Shown here: positions 50,047-61,606 of the stretch, piece by piece
How the letters are laid out: every line of letters begins with the position of its first letter
How positions within the stretch are numbered: the first letter of the stretch is position 1
DNA from: Argopecten irradians
Lineage: Eukaryota > Mollusca > Bivalvia > Pectinida > Pectinidae
Assembly: GCF_041381155.1 (NCBI RefSeq)
Contig: NC_091134.1
Location: 15,130,008 to 15,194,007, forward strand
Reading direction: 5' to 3'
Length of the DNA stretch: 64,000 nucleotides
Made by a program: the position numbers and the translations under genes
The notes under the pieces: generated by a model
What the model saw: the letters and a program-made list of their open reading frames with translations, nothing else
Databases searched by the model: none
What the model was told of the DNA's origin: nothing

Positions 50047-53000
50047 TTTAAATCTGATAGCCTCAAAAAGAATTTTCATTTATGCCTAACCTAATAAACA
50101 AGACTTAATGACTTTTTTTTTAGCGATGAAACGTAAATTATTATTTTGTTATTTTTCAGGTTAGATCCTATACAGGTATGTATAACTAAACACTCTACAC
50201 ACATATGGCTGCAACCTTTTTAGAAGTTTGATGATATCAAACTTGATACAGCCGAGATTATAAAAGCCAAACAAGCTATACTCTTGAAGATATTTGATAG
50301 TTACTTATAAGGTATAACAATATCACAAGCAATAATCATTGTAAGATCATGGAAAGAAATACATTCTACTCAAATTATATTGTGTTATGCAAAGTTTCTG
50401 CGTGAAGATTTTGATATAGATAAATAATGTGGGTGCATCAAATATCATTGCATTATTATTATCATCCCGTCACAATTTGCATAATTATGCACCAAGAATT
50501 TGATTGCACCACACATATTTTATAAGAACACAGAGGAAGGCACTTCTGTGAAAAAAATGGTTAAGCATGAAATGCAGACAAAATCAAGAGGAAAACTCTA
50601 AATTTTTATAAACAAAATCTTCTGAATACAGATTCTTTTAAAAAACATGTTTGTACTGCTGCACTAGAAAAAGCTTAATAAGACATACAATTTAAATCTG
50701 AATAAACTTTAAAAAAAAATTAGTACATATATAAATTGTACTATGTTTTTGTTAACCAACAATTTGTATTTCTTACTTCCTGGTATATATGACCCAGGAA
50801 TGATTACATTTAGGCCAAGATTATAGTGACCTTTAGGAAATGGCAATGAACTGCATACTTCCTTTTATCTCCATGTTTCACCACTATACTTTCAATGGAT
50901 CAGAAGTAATGACCTGTACAACAAATTTATAAAAAAAAATATTATTTTACATTTGACCTTTACTTCAAGGTCACAGTGACCTAATAATATATGTATTGAT
51001 GCATACTGATGCACTGGACACTAGCTTTAGGAAATCTTGGTATCCTCCAAGAATCCTGCATTTACATACCTTCAATAAATTAGAAATTATAGTCTTAATG
51101 ACAAATTACTGAATATATTTACCATTGACCTTGAGGTAAAGGTCACATTGTCCAACCACTAGAACATACAACGTATAAGATTTAGGTTTTTGCTGATGCT
51201 AATGTTGATGATCCAGAAAACACAATCCTATGCTATGGATTAATATTTCTTACCAAGAAATCGGTCATGCTCATATGTTTTAATGTTTTAGGAATTAAAA
51301 ATCATAACAAGCCTAAATAATGAAAGATATGAGTAAATGTTGCACTGGTGCCAACTGGTATAGATTTAATTTTACCTTGTATAAAAAGCTAAAATAATTT
51401 GCTTTCCGCTATAAAACCATCACCGCCATGATCAGCTTTTTAAATTGAAATTAGAATGAAAATGAAATTGTAAAATGTAAAAGCGAATGAAGATACAAGA
51501 CAAACTTATCATCTACCCGAACATCCAAACAAACAAGCAGACTTCATTCCTCAAGTATTCATCATATATCAAATCATTTACTGAATATTTTCTTCAAAGA
51601 AATCTCATCATGCTTCAATCATACATTATAAAATAACATATATTATGATACTTCATGCACACTCGTGAGTAAAGATGGTCACTATTTAGTGGTTATAAAT
51701 CCTTTTGAGCCCATTTTTTTCTGGCTATTGAGATTGCAGTGCCAATAATGAGTGCTTAATTATTATAAATGATTGCTAAACAAGAACATATTTTTAAAAT
51801 GTCTTAAGTTTAAGTGATGATTTCATGCACGATTGCCTTTTTTCACTGGTTAAAATTCATTGAGATCATTCTATACATGTGTAATTACATTATTTTGATC
51901 TTAGTATGTACTTTGAAATCTATGAATGATTATGAAATACAAGCGATTTACTGCCATCTCTTGTCCCTTGGCTTAATTTCTGACAGGGGCTCTATATCCT
52001 TAAAAAAAATCTCTGCTAGACTTGTGTTAGGAACTAATAAAGTAAAGTCCATCCTTCGGCAACACCCTAAATCTCACATTTACACTTTTTTTAACTCGCA
52101 TCCCTGGAATGGTTATAATCAAACAATAACAATTCGGTTTTGGAACATGGTTTTAAATACAACACACAACTACTGGTATATAGTGTGTGAATAACAGACA
52201 AACTTAGGGACATTAATTTACATCAATTAAACAATGTGTAATGTAAAATTTGAATGAAAATGAAGTATGTGGAAAGGACATCAAAGAGTTTCAGGAATGT
52301 CACAGAATTTTTGAACATATGGCAGAGGAGATCTCATACCTCCAGAATTGTCCGAGCTTTGGAAACCTACCAGGAGGGCCAAGATTCACCTATTCCAGTT
52401 ATTACATATTAGCATATTAAAGTTATATGCTCTTGGCAGAAGATATTGATTATTTTGTTGATTTATCGGCATAAAATGACATTCTTCTGGCATACACGTA
52501 TCTGCCAGAGCAAATAAATACACTGACAATATTGTAGAATAAAGTTTCAAAGAAAAGTAAAATATCTTTGATGTAATCAAATGCCCTAATGAGTGTGTTT
52601 AAACTTAAAAAGATATCGATGAGATACAAAGTACATTGTATATGGTAAAAGTATATAGTACATATAATGTATATAAATAAAGTTGATTAATGAATATTGC
52701 ACAATTATTTATTATCAAGTTTTAAATTTCTATATATTTGTATAATTGTTACTATATATATTTCCTTCAAGATCGATGTTGATGTGTAAATAAACAAGAT
52801 GAAGAAACAAATGAATATATAATGTCTGTAACAATCACTTCAAAATTATGCTTGATAATTGTTTTGTGGTTTGCATTACAAATATAACATAAAAATTCAA
52901 CATCCAGTTGAACTACATTATTAATGTATCACTCAAATAGCTTATTTAATTTGGATTATGTCTTGTTGGTGACAAAGGTCCCACAAACAGTTATCCAGTT
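50047..53000. other. Mostly non-coding; old repeat cores
   Basis: About 50,770-51,170 holds two or three degenerate units built round TTGACCTT...AAGGTCACAGTGACC, like an old core-repeat element. The 126-codon frame at 51,814-52,194 shows no domain. A GC-richer segment at about 52,265-52,415 is open in more than one frame and is listed separately. Otherwise nothing is seen. Confidence 0.35.
52262..52414 (+). other. Short GC-richer open segment, possible exon
   Basis: From ATG at about 52,262 a 50-codon frame (MKYVERTSKSFRNVTEFLNI, later RIVRALETYQEGQ) ends at TAG. A second plus frame and one minus frame across the same bases are also long and open. Composition differs from the AT-rich flanks. 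No splice sites or domain settle the strand. Confidence 0.2.
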
Positions 53001-53144
53001 TTTGCATATGAGAGTTACCTCCCTTGCAAATAGGTTTTGATTGTGATGTCATGTGTTTGCGAACATGACATCATACCTTTCAGAGAAAATGAAGCGAATT
53101 TCCTATATACCTACCCAAAGGGAGATAACTCTGTCATATGCAAA
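53001..53144. mobile_element. Foldback MITE
   Basis: The outer arms TTTGCATATGAGAGTTACCT (left) and AGGGAGATAACTCTGTCATA (right) pair over about 25 bp. The centre carries a perfect 11-bp inverted repeat, TGATGTCATGT...ACATGACATCA (53,044-53,073). GGGAGATAACTCT-type ends are frequent in mollusc repeats. No coding capacity. Confidence 0.55.
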
Positions 53145-53290
53145 GACCTAATAAACAGATAACAGTACTATGTTGTATAATTTTTTTTACTTACTAGAAA
53201 TGATTTCCAAAAGCGAGAAACCAATTAAAAACTGATACTAAGTAGGATAAAATATACCATGAAATGGTTTGTATATGTACATGTATATAA

Positions 53291-53650
53291 AGATTCTCCA
53301 CCACCGACACAGCATAAATGATGTTCATCATTTGAACAATAATTTGTGCTTAATTGTGTATATATATGTCTAATTAACACAAAAAGTAATATAAAATTAT
53401 TTATTTTGCTTTTGGTGCATGCACAATCAGTAGGTTATTCCATTATTAGGACAAAGTGCCACGGAACTTTTTTGGGATGCAATTATTTAATATTTCTATC
53501 TTGAAATAAAATTAGAAGCTCAAACTTTTCAAAGGTGACAATGGTGTAAATAAAGTAAGTATTTTTTGTAACTGAAGAAAAATACTAAATCGTCGGCTCC
53601 TGTTTTTGATAGAGAAAAAAAAAACATTAGCCAGCGGTGGAGCATCTGTA
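53291..53650 (-). mobile_element. Non-autonomous DNA transposon (MITE), family copy C
   Basis: Reverse-oriented relative of copies A and B, with ends AGATTCTCCACCACCGACAC and CCAGCGGTGGAGCATCT. Internal blocks (CATGCACAATCAG, GTGCCACGGAACTTTTTT, CTTTTGTAACTGAAG-like, CTGTTTTTGATAG) match in reverse order. It belongs to the same family across 28 kb. Confidence 0.62.
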
Positions 53651-54196
53651 AGATATTAGAAATAGAAGAATGAACAAGCAGAAATAAGAATGTAGGATCA
53701 AGATCTATGATTTAAGTATAATGATGTAAGAATCAGCAGAATGAAATGGAATGTTAAATCAAGAATTACTGTACATGTAAAGATTAAAAACAACAATATT
53801 TGAAGGTTTATACTATATAGTTAACGATATATAAACAGTATCACAAACCCTGCCTTTGTACAACGTAAATATAATGTATTAAGGGTTCAGTTAAATAAAA
53901 CATCAGTATACCAGCCAACCATTCTCAACCTCACATACTCTGAAACTTCTTAACTCACACAAAAATGCCAAAAATTCTACTGAATAATTTACCAAAATAT
54001 GGACTGAATTTAAAACATGTTAAGAATTAAAACCCTAGGCCTGTTTCATCTTAAAGTGAAGCTAAATACATCGTAGAGACAATTAATGAACAGACAATTA
54101 ATTTAAAGTTTCCCCTAGTTATGACAGTGTGGTATCTAAGGAAGTGGCAGCCATTTTTCTTTTGCTCTTCTTAGTAACCTTCACTGGCCAACCCCC

Positions 54197-54475
54197 TATA
54201 TAAAGCACGGGACACTTGACACACGTGTGTCATTCTAAACATGTCTTGTCTCAGATACACATGCCCCGATATTGCAAATAACAATGTCAAATTGAAAATA
54301 AACACTGTACTCACCTGACAATATTTCATTGATGTAATAGATGAATGTGTTGTCAGCTATATCCCAACATATGTCCAATACGAACTAATAAAACACTTCA
54401 ATATACACCAAGTTTTACACGTACATGTACATCGACACGTGTGTGTCCTTGATAGTTGTCGCTCGCTCGGGTCAG
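54197..54475 (+). promoter_or_regulatory. TATA-box-containing segment with downstream splice donor
   Basis: TATATAAAG at 54,197-54,205 is followed by two CACGTGTGT-type E-boxes and, at 54,471-54,476, CAG|GTACG, a good donor. Together they could be the promoter and untranslated first exon of a plus-strand transcript. No coding exon was linked to it. Confidence 0.25.
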
Positions 54476-55415
54476 GTACGTAGTCACGTGTACATGGTCA
54501 GTTGAGTGCATCGAGTACAATGATATACGTGGAGATATGTGGACGGATTATTGTTTGGATTTCTATTCACTTGCGTTGGAATTTTTACTTTGAGAAACAG
54601 ACAATTAATTTAAAGTTTGTTTGTTAAGTTAATTTCACACAAAAACATGACTATAAATAATCTGAAATCTGATTAATTAATAAGGAAGTTTACATGTAAT
54701 ATCCGCATTTCACGCTTCACTGATTTTTTTTCAAATGTTAATTAAGACCACATATAAGTGTTAAACAATGTACTGAGCTGAAACATGATATGGCAGATAC
54801 AAAATGAGTCTTGAAAGTTATTCTGGTTATATTTTATTGTAAAAAAATTATCTTCATTTCAGCAGAAAATAACTAGAATTGTAAACAAATTGTGAGTAAA
54901 TATATAATGACTGGTTATTTGTGTTGATAAAAAATATCACCTTATTGCGTATTCTCGACTGGGAATATTTTCCCATACGTCTCTCACCAAAAAATCAAAA
55001 ATACAATTTAGAAAGTGCTGAGTTGTATAAATGTGTTATATCTGTATAAAATGCTTTTAAACATTCTAAATAAAACATTACTTGATAAAGGGATGCTACC
55101 ATTTTCAGCTCACTCATGCTGTTGATTATGTGTTTCAATACAGCATTTGAACCTTTCTAATACTATATCACACTATAACAGATAATCTTCTTACAATTAA
55201 AACCAAAATACAAAGTGGACAAAAATCCAACCCACAAAAAGTAACTATCTATGACATTAAGAAGGAAAACACTCTTGAAAATCTATCAGCATTTGAAGAT
55301 TTCTAATTATTTACTTTTTCTTTAAATTTTCAACATCACTTCTCACTATCTTTCTTAAGCGAAGAACAGTTATCTTCACATCACAACACTGGAAATCAAC
55401 TTTGACCTTTGACAT

Positions 55416-58400
55416 CTAGGGGTGACCTTGAGACTTCTCACCATAGGGATCATCAGGTGAGTCAACTTGATTAGTGGGTACAGGTTGGTCAATGTTCTCG
55501 TACTGTCCTCCAGAAGTTGGTGAATTACCTGAAACATATAGCAATAATAACTTCTACGTTGATTTACTTTTTGCACAACTTTAAATGAAATTCAACAATG
55601 GAATATCAAATGAGGATGAAATAGTAATTATGAAATACTGATGTCTAATCAAAAACAAAGGCAAAGCACAGGATTTGATGATATAACTACTATTCATTGT
55701 TTAATTACAGAAACCAAACACGGTAGACTTACCAAAGTTGGGGAACCCTGGAATGTTTAAGTTTCCATACTCTCCTCCCCTTTCCTTGAAAACGCGGTAC
55801 AGCAGGATTGATGAGAATGGTTTCAGAATCAAATTAACAATGCTCATACTAATCAACAATTAAGGTCAGACCTATAAAGTTGTATGGTACATGCAAGGAA
55901 GGTCATTTCAGGACATGTTTTGTGCACATGTATGTGTGTTGTAAGGCGGCGGTAGTATGTCATAATACTTATGTCTTCTTGTGACAGTGAAACTTTTGTC
56001 CATTTTATAGTGCTATTTCACTGAATCATGCTGTCAAATACAGACAGAAGTGCAGTGATCAACCAATGTTCATTTTACTGCAGGTTAACAGTTTATTCCC
56101 CTCATTAAAATGGGAGGAAATTCCCCTATTTAAACTTAAAATCCTCCCATTCATGAAACAAATAATAATTTTCAATTTCATTGCCTTATTTGGCTATTCA
56201 GTTCATCTCAATCTCGTATTAATACAAATTGATTTAATAATAGCCGGCCTCTGTTAGTTTTTATCATACTGATTGTTGTCAAGTGCAGAATTGACAAGAC
56301 ATTTCACTTTTTTCTTCATGACAGTGATATTATTATAGAACTTCTGTTAAAGGCTGTATAGGATACTATACTTGTGTTAGGAAAAAAAAAAAAAAAAGGA
56401 CAGCCAACATTTATATATCATCAAAAGGATCTTTTTCTTAAATTTTAACATGAAAAAGGATACCCAGTCGAGAACCTGAACTCTGACACTGAAATGAAAG
56501 AGAGAAAATACAGATGTAGCTTTGAATACAAACATCATATAAAACTTCAACGAAACACTACAAGATTATCTATGCAATAATATGGGTAATGAAATACAGG
56601 AAAACAATAAGATCCATAACACTATTTAAATTTTTGTTGCTGTGATACATGAACTATCGCTACAATCATAAAGACTTAAATTACACATTTTGAAATGTCT
56701 ATATAAGACATGAATGCAGCACCATTGCATATTGCATATATATATATTTAAAAAGGATATCAAAGGAAAAGAACAAAGTGTCCTTTATAGACAAATGACC
56801 TCTGTAATGACCTAAAATTATACTGAGAATAATAGAAACGTTTTATATTCTATATCAACTGTCTACATTGTACCTCTGCTACTGTTGTTTCTTTCGAAGA
56901 GATCATAGCCCAGTGGTTGGTGTATGGCTATGAATATGATATCTTGCAGAATAACTAAAGAGAATGTAAAATCAGAAACTGAAAGAAAATAGAATTACAT
57001 CAATGATTTGCAGTCTCTTGTTATCAGATCACATTTCATTGGGATATTTTCTGTTATTATTAAATATTGTTTTCTCACTCTAAAATGCTTTCACATAAGA
57101 CTTTCAATGATACAATACAACAAAATAATGTATTGCAGACTTTTGCCAGTGAATGTTTGACATCATAAAATGACAGAAAATAGTAACATGATTACTAAAT
57201 TAAATCTTATAATGCTGCTCTGATGATGAATATAGGAACCTCAGTTTACCGTTAATTAATTAACAAGAAAAAAAAAAAATAATACACATGTAGTTAATGT
57301 ATTTACCATTCATCATATCATATACTAGAAATTAGATACAAAGAAATCTAAAAGTTATGGCATCATCATAAATGGAGCTCATTTTTCAATAATTGTAAAA
57401 TAGGAGACATAAATCAAATTATAAAATGATACTTTATAGTGTGTATACAAGTGAATTATTACCATGAAGATAGCATCAGGTGATTCAGGACAGGCCACAC
57501 CCCACATCCCTAGGGTCAGGATAAACAGGTTCATAGCCCAATAGGCAGGGGGCAGATATCCTTCCGTCATGGACGCCCTACAATGTGTGATAATTGAAGA
57601 GTCACTCAATCCTCCAAAGGGAGTAATAAGTTAAAGCTCACCATGACGGTACATATAAACTGGTATTTAGAAGTGTCATGCCATACTACACACAATTATC
57701 ATTTTTGTTTGTAAACCTATTTTTTTTTGTCGCCAATGATGTGATTAAAAATAGCTAACAAAATATAGTGGGTCTTTCCTGGTAAAATTATGTTATAACT
57801 ATGATTATTCTAAATGATAGGACATTTAATTCAATTTGCAATTGAAAGGTGAAGTTATAGGTCATTCATCTACTTTTAGGATAAATACCTAGGGTTGCAA
57901 GGCAATAAAAAAATTATTAATGAAATTTGTTAATATTTATGATTGAAAATCAAGAGAGCCCATGTCAATGTATTATCAGAAGGATAGTCTGAAACAGAGA
58001 ACATAACACAATTAACACTATATTAAACCCTCTGAGGACATGAAGTACAAATGAGAAACAATAGAAGTTAAAGAATTAAATATTAAAATGTATGCTTGGA
58101 GTTTTCACTAGGACATTAACTTGTGTACAAATATATTATGTTTAACAGTGGAGATAACTTACCATATCAGAAGAATAAAGTGAATGATGATTATCACCTG
58201 AAATTTAAAAAAAAGACATTATTAGATCTATTTTATCAAAACATCGAGCTACTACATATATACTGGTTATTGATCTAAATATATTAGTGTTAATCAATTA
58301 CTTTAAGTAAAAATCACATTCCAAGCACAAACGATAAGACAAATCAAATGCAGTACGTACCTTGTAACCCAAAATCAAAATACTCAGTGCCAATTTGGTA

Positions 58401-59574
58401 TTGAAAAGGAATTTATTTAGAAAGACTAATGTTTCAAATGGTCATATAATAATATGATAATTAAGAAATCAAAGGCAATTTACATAACTTCATGTTTTTA
58501 CACTTAATTAAAACAAATTCAATTAACACACATAATATAAGGTCAACATATTTGCTTTTTGTGGAAATTAGATCAGTCGGTTTTACTGTGATATGCCTGA
58601 AAAGCCCATAGTTGTGACATGTGTGTAGATGTTCAGACTCGCTTGCTGTCCACCATTACACATTGTGGTTGAAAGTCTTGTATGCCGAACCCCGTTCTTT
58701 GCTTGTAGAGTAATGCAACTTTTGTCTAAAACTGCTCAAATCGCTCTACAGTAGTGTTTACCTTATTAGGAGAATTGTCTTGCCTAAAAATCATTTTATC
58801 ACCTTCTCAGTGGTTATGTAGTTAATTTGTTTAATGTGCGTGACTTTAGCTCGGGTATGGGTACATCGTCCATATTGTATCTGCTTAATCGTATTGATCA
58901 ACGATTTGATATTTCATAGATAAAAATTAAAATACTAAACAATGACGGGGAATTTGTCAATATTTTATGTTATATGTTTCATAAGAAATGCAGAACAATA
59001 CATTTATGCCATATTTTGCTTCTTGGTTAAGTTAAAGAATTAGCCTGAGTGAATTGTCCCTTTAAGGGCCATAACTCCAATAATAATTACACTGCTTTTT
59101 ATTTAGGGAGTTTATCAACAAAATATGATTTAAAAGTCTACAATAACCCTAAAAATCACTTTTTCTTCTTTCATTTTTTGTTAAATTAAGGTAAAATTGC
59201 CTTAAACAATGTAATAGTATGCTCTGAATTTCAGACTTATTAAACTACATGCATGATTTTGAACATATTTGAGACAAAAAAAATCTATGATAAATTGGAC
59301 ACAGTAAACTACAAGGTTTTGGGGTGACATACATTAACAATGTACACAACGTCATATACAGGTATTTATCAACCTTCGAACGCCATTATTGATTCATTTG
59401 CGACATACAACTGTTATACGGGAAATCGATAGTGACTAGTGTACAAAATGTACACGGAAATTAGTCTAGAGCGCTCACTTTCGACTTACTATTTGCACAT
59501 AACTTTGTACGTGCATCTACAAATATGTTAAAACGTGTTTCTTTTACCTTCAAATAGAAACCCTGGGGGTTCAT
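55416..59574 (-). CDS. AGTRAP: AGTRAP-like type-1 angiotensin II receptor-associated protein
   Basis: Minus-strand exons: 59574-59548, 58197-58163, 57577-57463, 56978-56874, 56488-56464, 55848-55733 and 55528-55416. The start MNPQGFYLK, hydrophobic VIIIIHFILLIW, YWAMNLFILTLGMWGVA followed by SPDAIFM, DIIFIAIH, EFRFSTGMSIVNLILKP and YRVFKERGGEYG follow vertebrate AGTRAP in order, including the RERGGE-type motif and an acidic tail with YENID. Four membrane segments are visible. The total is near 178 residues (human 159). The vertebrate protein lies in plasma-membrane and vesicle membranes and binds the angiotensin receptor tail. Since molluscs lack a clear angiotensin system, the role here is probably general membrane-protein trafficking (inference). 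The exon 3 to exon 4 join is off by one nucleotide with canonical splice sites, so a tiny exon or an indel may be involved. Confidence 0.85.
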
Positions 59575-59913
59575 GGTGACTGTAAAAAAAATCAGATGCA
59601 GATGTCAGTTGTGTTTGATCAGAACTGCATCAATCGTCAGCATCACGAGCACCTGTTACTCCGGAATTCTCTCAGATTTTCATAGCGATACTGCCACAAT
59701 TAGAAAGCTTCCGAATGGATTTATACTACTCTCAAATAAAACTCGTAAATTAATTTCTAACAAATTTATTGGAATTCAAAACTAATATATAAAATAATAG
59801 TAATTCTGACACAAAAATATTAGTCTTTAAGCTATAAAACAGGCTTGTATTGCAGATTTGTGGGAAAAAAAAACTAAATTATATATTTTTGATCAGAGAG
59901 TAGCAAAGAAAAG
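59575..59913. promoter_or_regulatory. Divergent intergenic promoter region
   Basis: About 340 bp separate the AGTRAP start codon (minus) from the first ATG of the plus-strand leader exon. The two genes point away from each other, which suggests a shared promoter. No TATA box was identified with confidence. Confidence 0.5.
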
Positions 59914-59934
59914 ATGGCTGCGCCCTTGAGCTGA
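59914..59934 (+). promoter_or_regulatory. Short upstream ORF in the leader of the mitochondrial-type gene
   Basis: ATG GCT GCG CCC TTG AGC TGA lies in a strong context (AAGATGGC). It ends 6 nt before a GTAAGA donor at 59,941. After splicing to 61,409 it would precede the main start and could damp translation. It could also be a decoy if transcription starts downstream. Confidence 0.4.
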
Positions 59935-60175
59935 CGAGTGGTAAGAAAGTTATGATGTTTATTGTTTACATTGAATATTTCATAGAAAGATACATTATTT
60001 TAAGTTATAAATATATGATAACACTAAAGTGTAAAAAGTAATTATACTAACAAGATAAATGTATCGTCGTGTTTCTGCAAAAGGATGCGTTTACTAATGT
60101 AAACTAAAAGGAGCGGGTCGGTGTGGTTTGTAGATAGTGTTGAATACGTCGTCTCTGTCACTCAGCTGACGGAGC

Positions 60176-60250
60176 ATGCTTCTTTTGCACAGTCGGTAGA
60201 GCCGTAGATTTCCACGCCGGAGACCCGGGTTCGATTCCTGGTCGGGGCAC
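60176..60250 (+). repeat. tRNA-derived sequence (pseudogene or SINE head)
   Basis: An A-box-like TTGCACAGTCGG (60,185-60,196) and a perfect B-box GGTTCGATTCC (60,228-60,238) stand at tRNA spacing. The T-arm CCGGG/CCTGG pairs and is followed by TCGGGGCA. The expected 5' acceptor GCCCCGA is missing and the anticodon stem does not pair, so this is not a working tRNA. It lies in the first intron of the mitochondrial-leader gene. Confidence 0.55.
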
Positions 60251-60370
60251 TCGGAAAGTGTATTTTCCCTGATCTTCTTCACTAATATTGATTTATGGAA
60301 ATCTTAGTTCACATTTTCCCAACATAGTGATGAGAGTCGACCGGTCAGCAGTTTTCTTATCAGAATTTAT

Positions 60371-61170
60371 TAGGTAATCTGACCAGGATGGCATATTGTC
60401 ATCATGCATAGTCTGTCGGCATGTGCTGTCCGCCGTGTGTAAACTTTTCATTCAAACGACTTCTTCTCGATAGCCGAAAGGCCCAGGCTTGGCCTGTAGC
60501 ATGCTGGGATGAAGGCTTGGACTACCAAGTTTGTTAAAATGAATTACCTTGACCTTCATTCAAGATCGCAGAGGGCAAAATGGCTAAAAACTTTAAACAA
60601 CTTCTTGTGAATTCAAGTAACAAAGAGGTTTCTAACTTTCTACCTGATATCTGGCCTGTGACATGCTGAGATATTAAGGCTACCCAGTTTGTTCAAACAA
60701 ATGACCTTGAAATTCTTTCAATGTCAAACAGAGTAAAGTGGCTAAAATCTTTAAACGACTTCTTGTGAGTAACTTAAGAGGCATAGAGACCTGATATTGG
60801 GCCAGCTGTATGTAGTGTGCTGGGATTAAGGCAACCAAGTTTGTGTTCAAACGAAATACGTTGACCTTCATTCAATGTCACAGGGGCCAAAATGGCTAAA
60901 ATCTCTATAACATGCTGAGATGAAGGGCTGCCAAGTTTGTTCAAACGAATGCCCTTGACCTTTATTGAAGTTCAAAGCAGAAACATACAACTACAGGATA
61001 ATTTTTAGGTTAGTTTGTTAGTTACAATGAAGTCTGAAAAGGTGAACATTTTCAGTCTATTTCAGTGTACATATTGATGTAAAGTTGCTTTGTGCTACTG
61101 TATACTTTGATTGTGTTATTTTGTGTCAGTAGTCAGATGACCGTTTAGGCCCATTGTCCTCTTATTTTAC
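60371..61170 (-). mobile_element. Degenerate pearl-like element
   Basis: It has a left hairpin relic (GGTAATCTGACCAGGATGGC), a short GTCTGTCGGC...GTCCGCCGTG segment and four core units spaced about 161, 155 and 95 bp apart (GCTGGGATGAAGGCTTGGAC, CATGCTGAGATATTAAGGCT and so on). The right terminus is GATGACCGTTTAGGCCCATT then GTCCTCTTATT, the reverse of the AACAAGAG terminus. It shares core units with the fragment at 2,195-2,400. Confidence 0.5.
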
Positions 61171-61432
61171 TATTAGACACAACGTAATCTTTTAATGTTT
61201 CAAAAGTGTCTTATCGACATGTTGTCGTGTTATACTGCTAACATTTTTGTACATTTTACCCAAATACAGGATTCTTTAATTGAAATGAAAACACATAAAC
61301 AGATAAGTTGCTTTAAAAAATTATCAAAAAGTGCGTTATAATTTTCACATTACACCATCTCTGACATAACATTGAATTTTCAAAAGGCTTTGACTCAATC
61401 TTTTTCAGGTACCTATAGGGCTGTATGACAAC

Positions 61433-61547
61433 ATGGCTACAAGAGCGATTATATCTGTCGGTAGACTGTGTAGCAGACTACAGAGAGTTTCCATAGCAAC
61501 AACATGTAAACATGGACAAGCTGCATCTATGTCTACTCATATAGCAG
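61433..61547 (+). CDS. First coding exon of a gene with a mitochondrial-type presequence (3' part outside window)
   Basis: The exon begins at 61,409 after TTTTTCAG, the ATG is at 61,433, and it ends one base into a codon at GCAG|GTATTA. The 38 residues begin MATRAIISVGRLCSRLQRVS. They contain Arg, Lys, Ser, Thr and Ala and no acidic residue, with Arg spaced along a hydrophobic face, as in matrix-targeting presequences. A leader exon ending at 59,940 with a GTAAGA donor is a likely 5' UTR. The mature protein is not in the window and the gene was not identified. The next exon must lie beyond 64,000, because the intron is filled with repeats. Confidence 0.6.
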
Positions 61548-61606
61548 GTATTAATATATTGCAGTACAGCGTATTTCAAAGCACTTGCATTTTAGTTCAT
61601 TTTGAG

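Noticed and set aside
51814..52194. 126-codon plus-strand frame
   Set aside because: No recognisable motif and AT-rich codons; it probably arises by chance.
60176..60250. Functional tRNA gene
   Set aside because: A good B-box and T-arm, but the 5' acceptor strand and anticodon stem do not pair.
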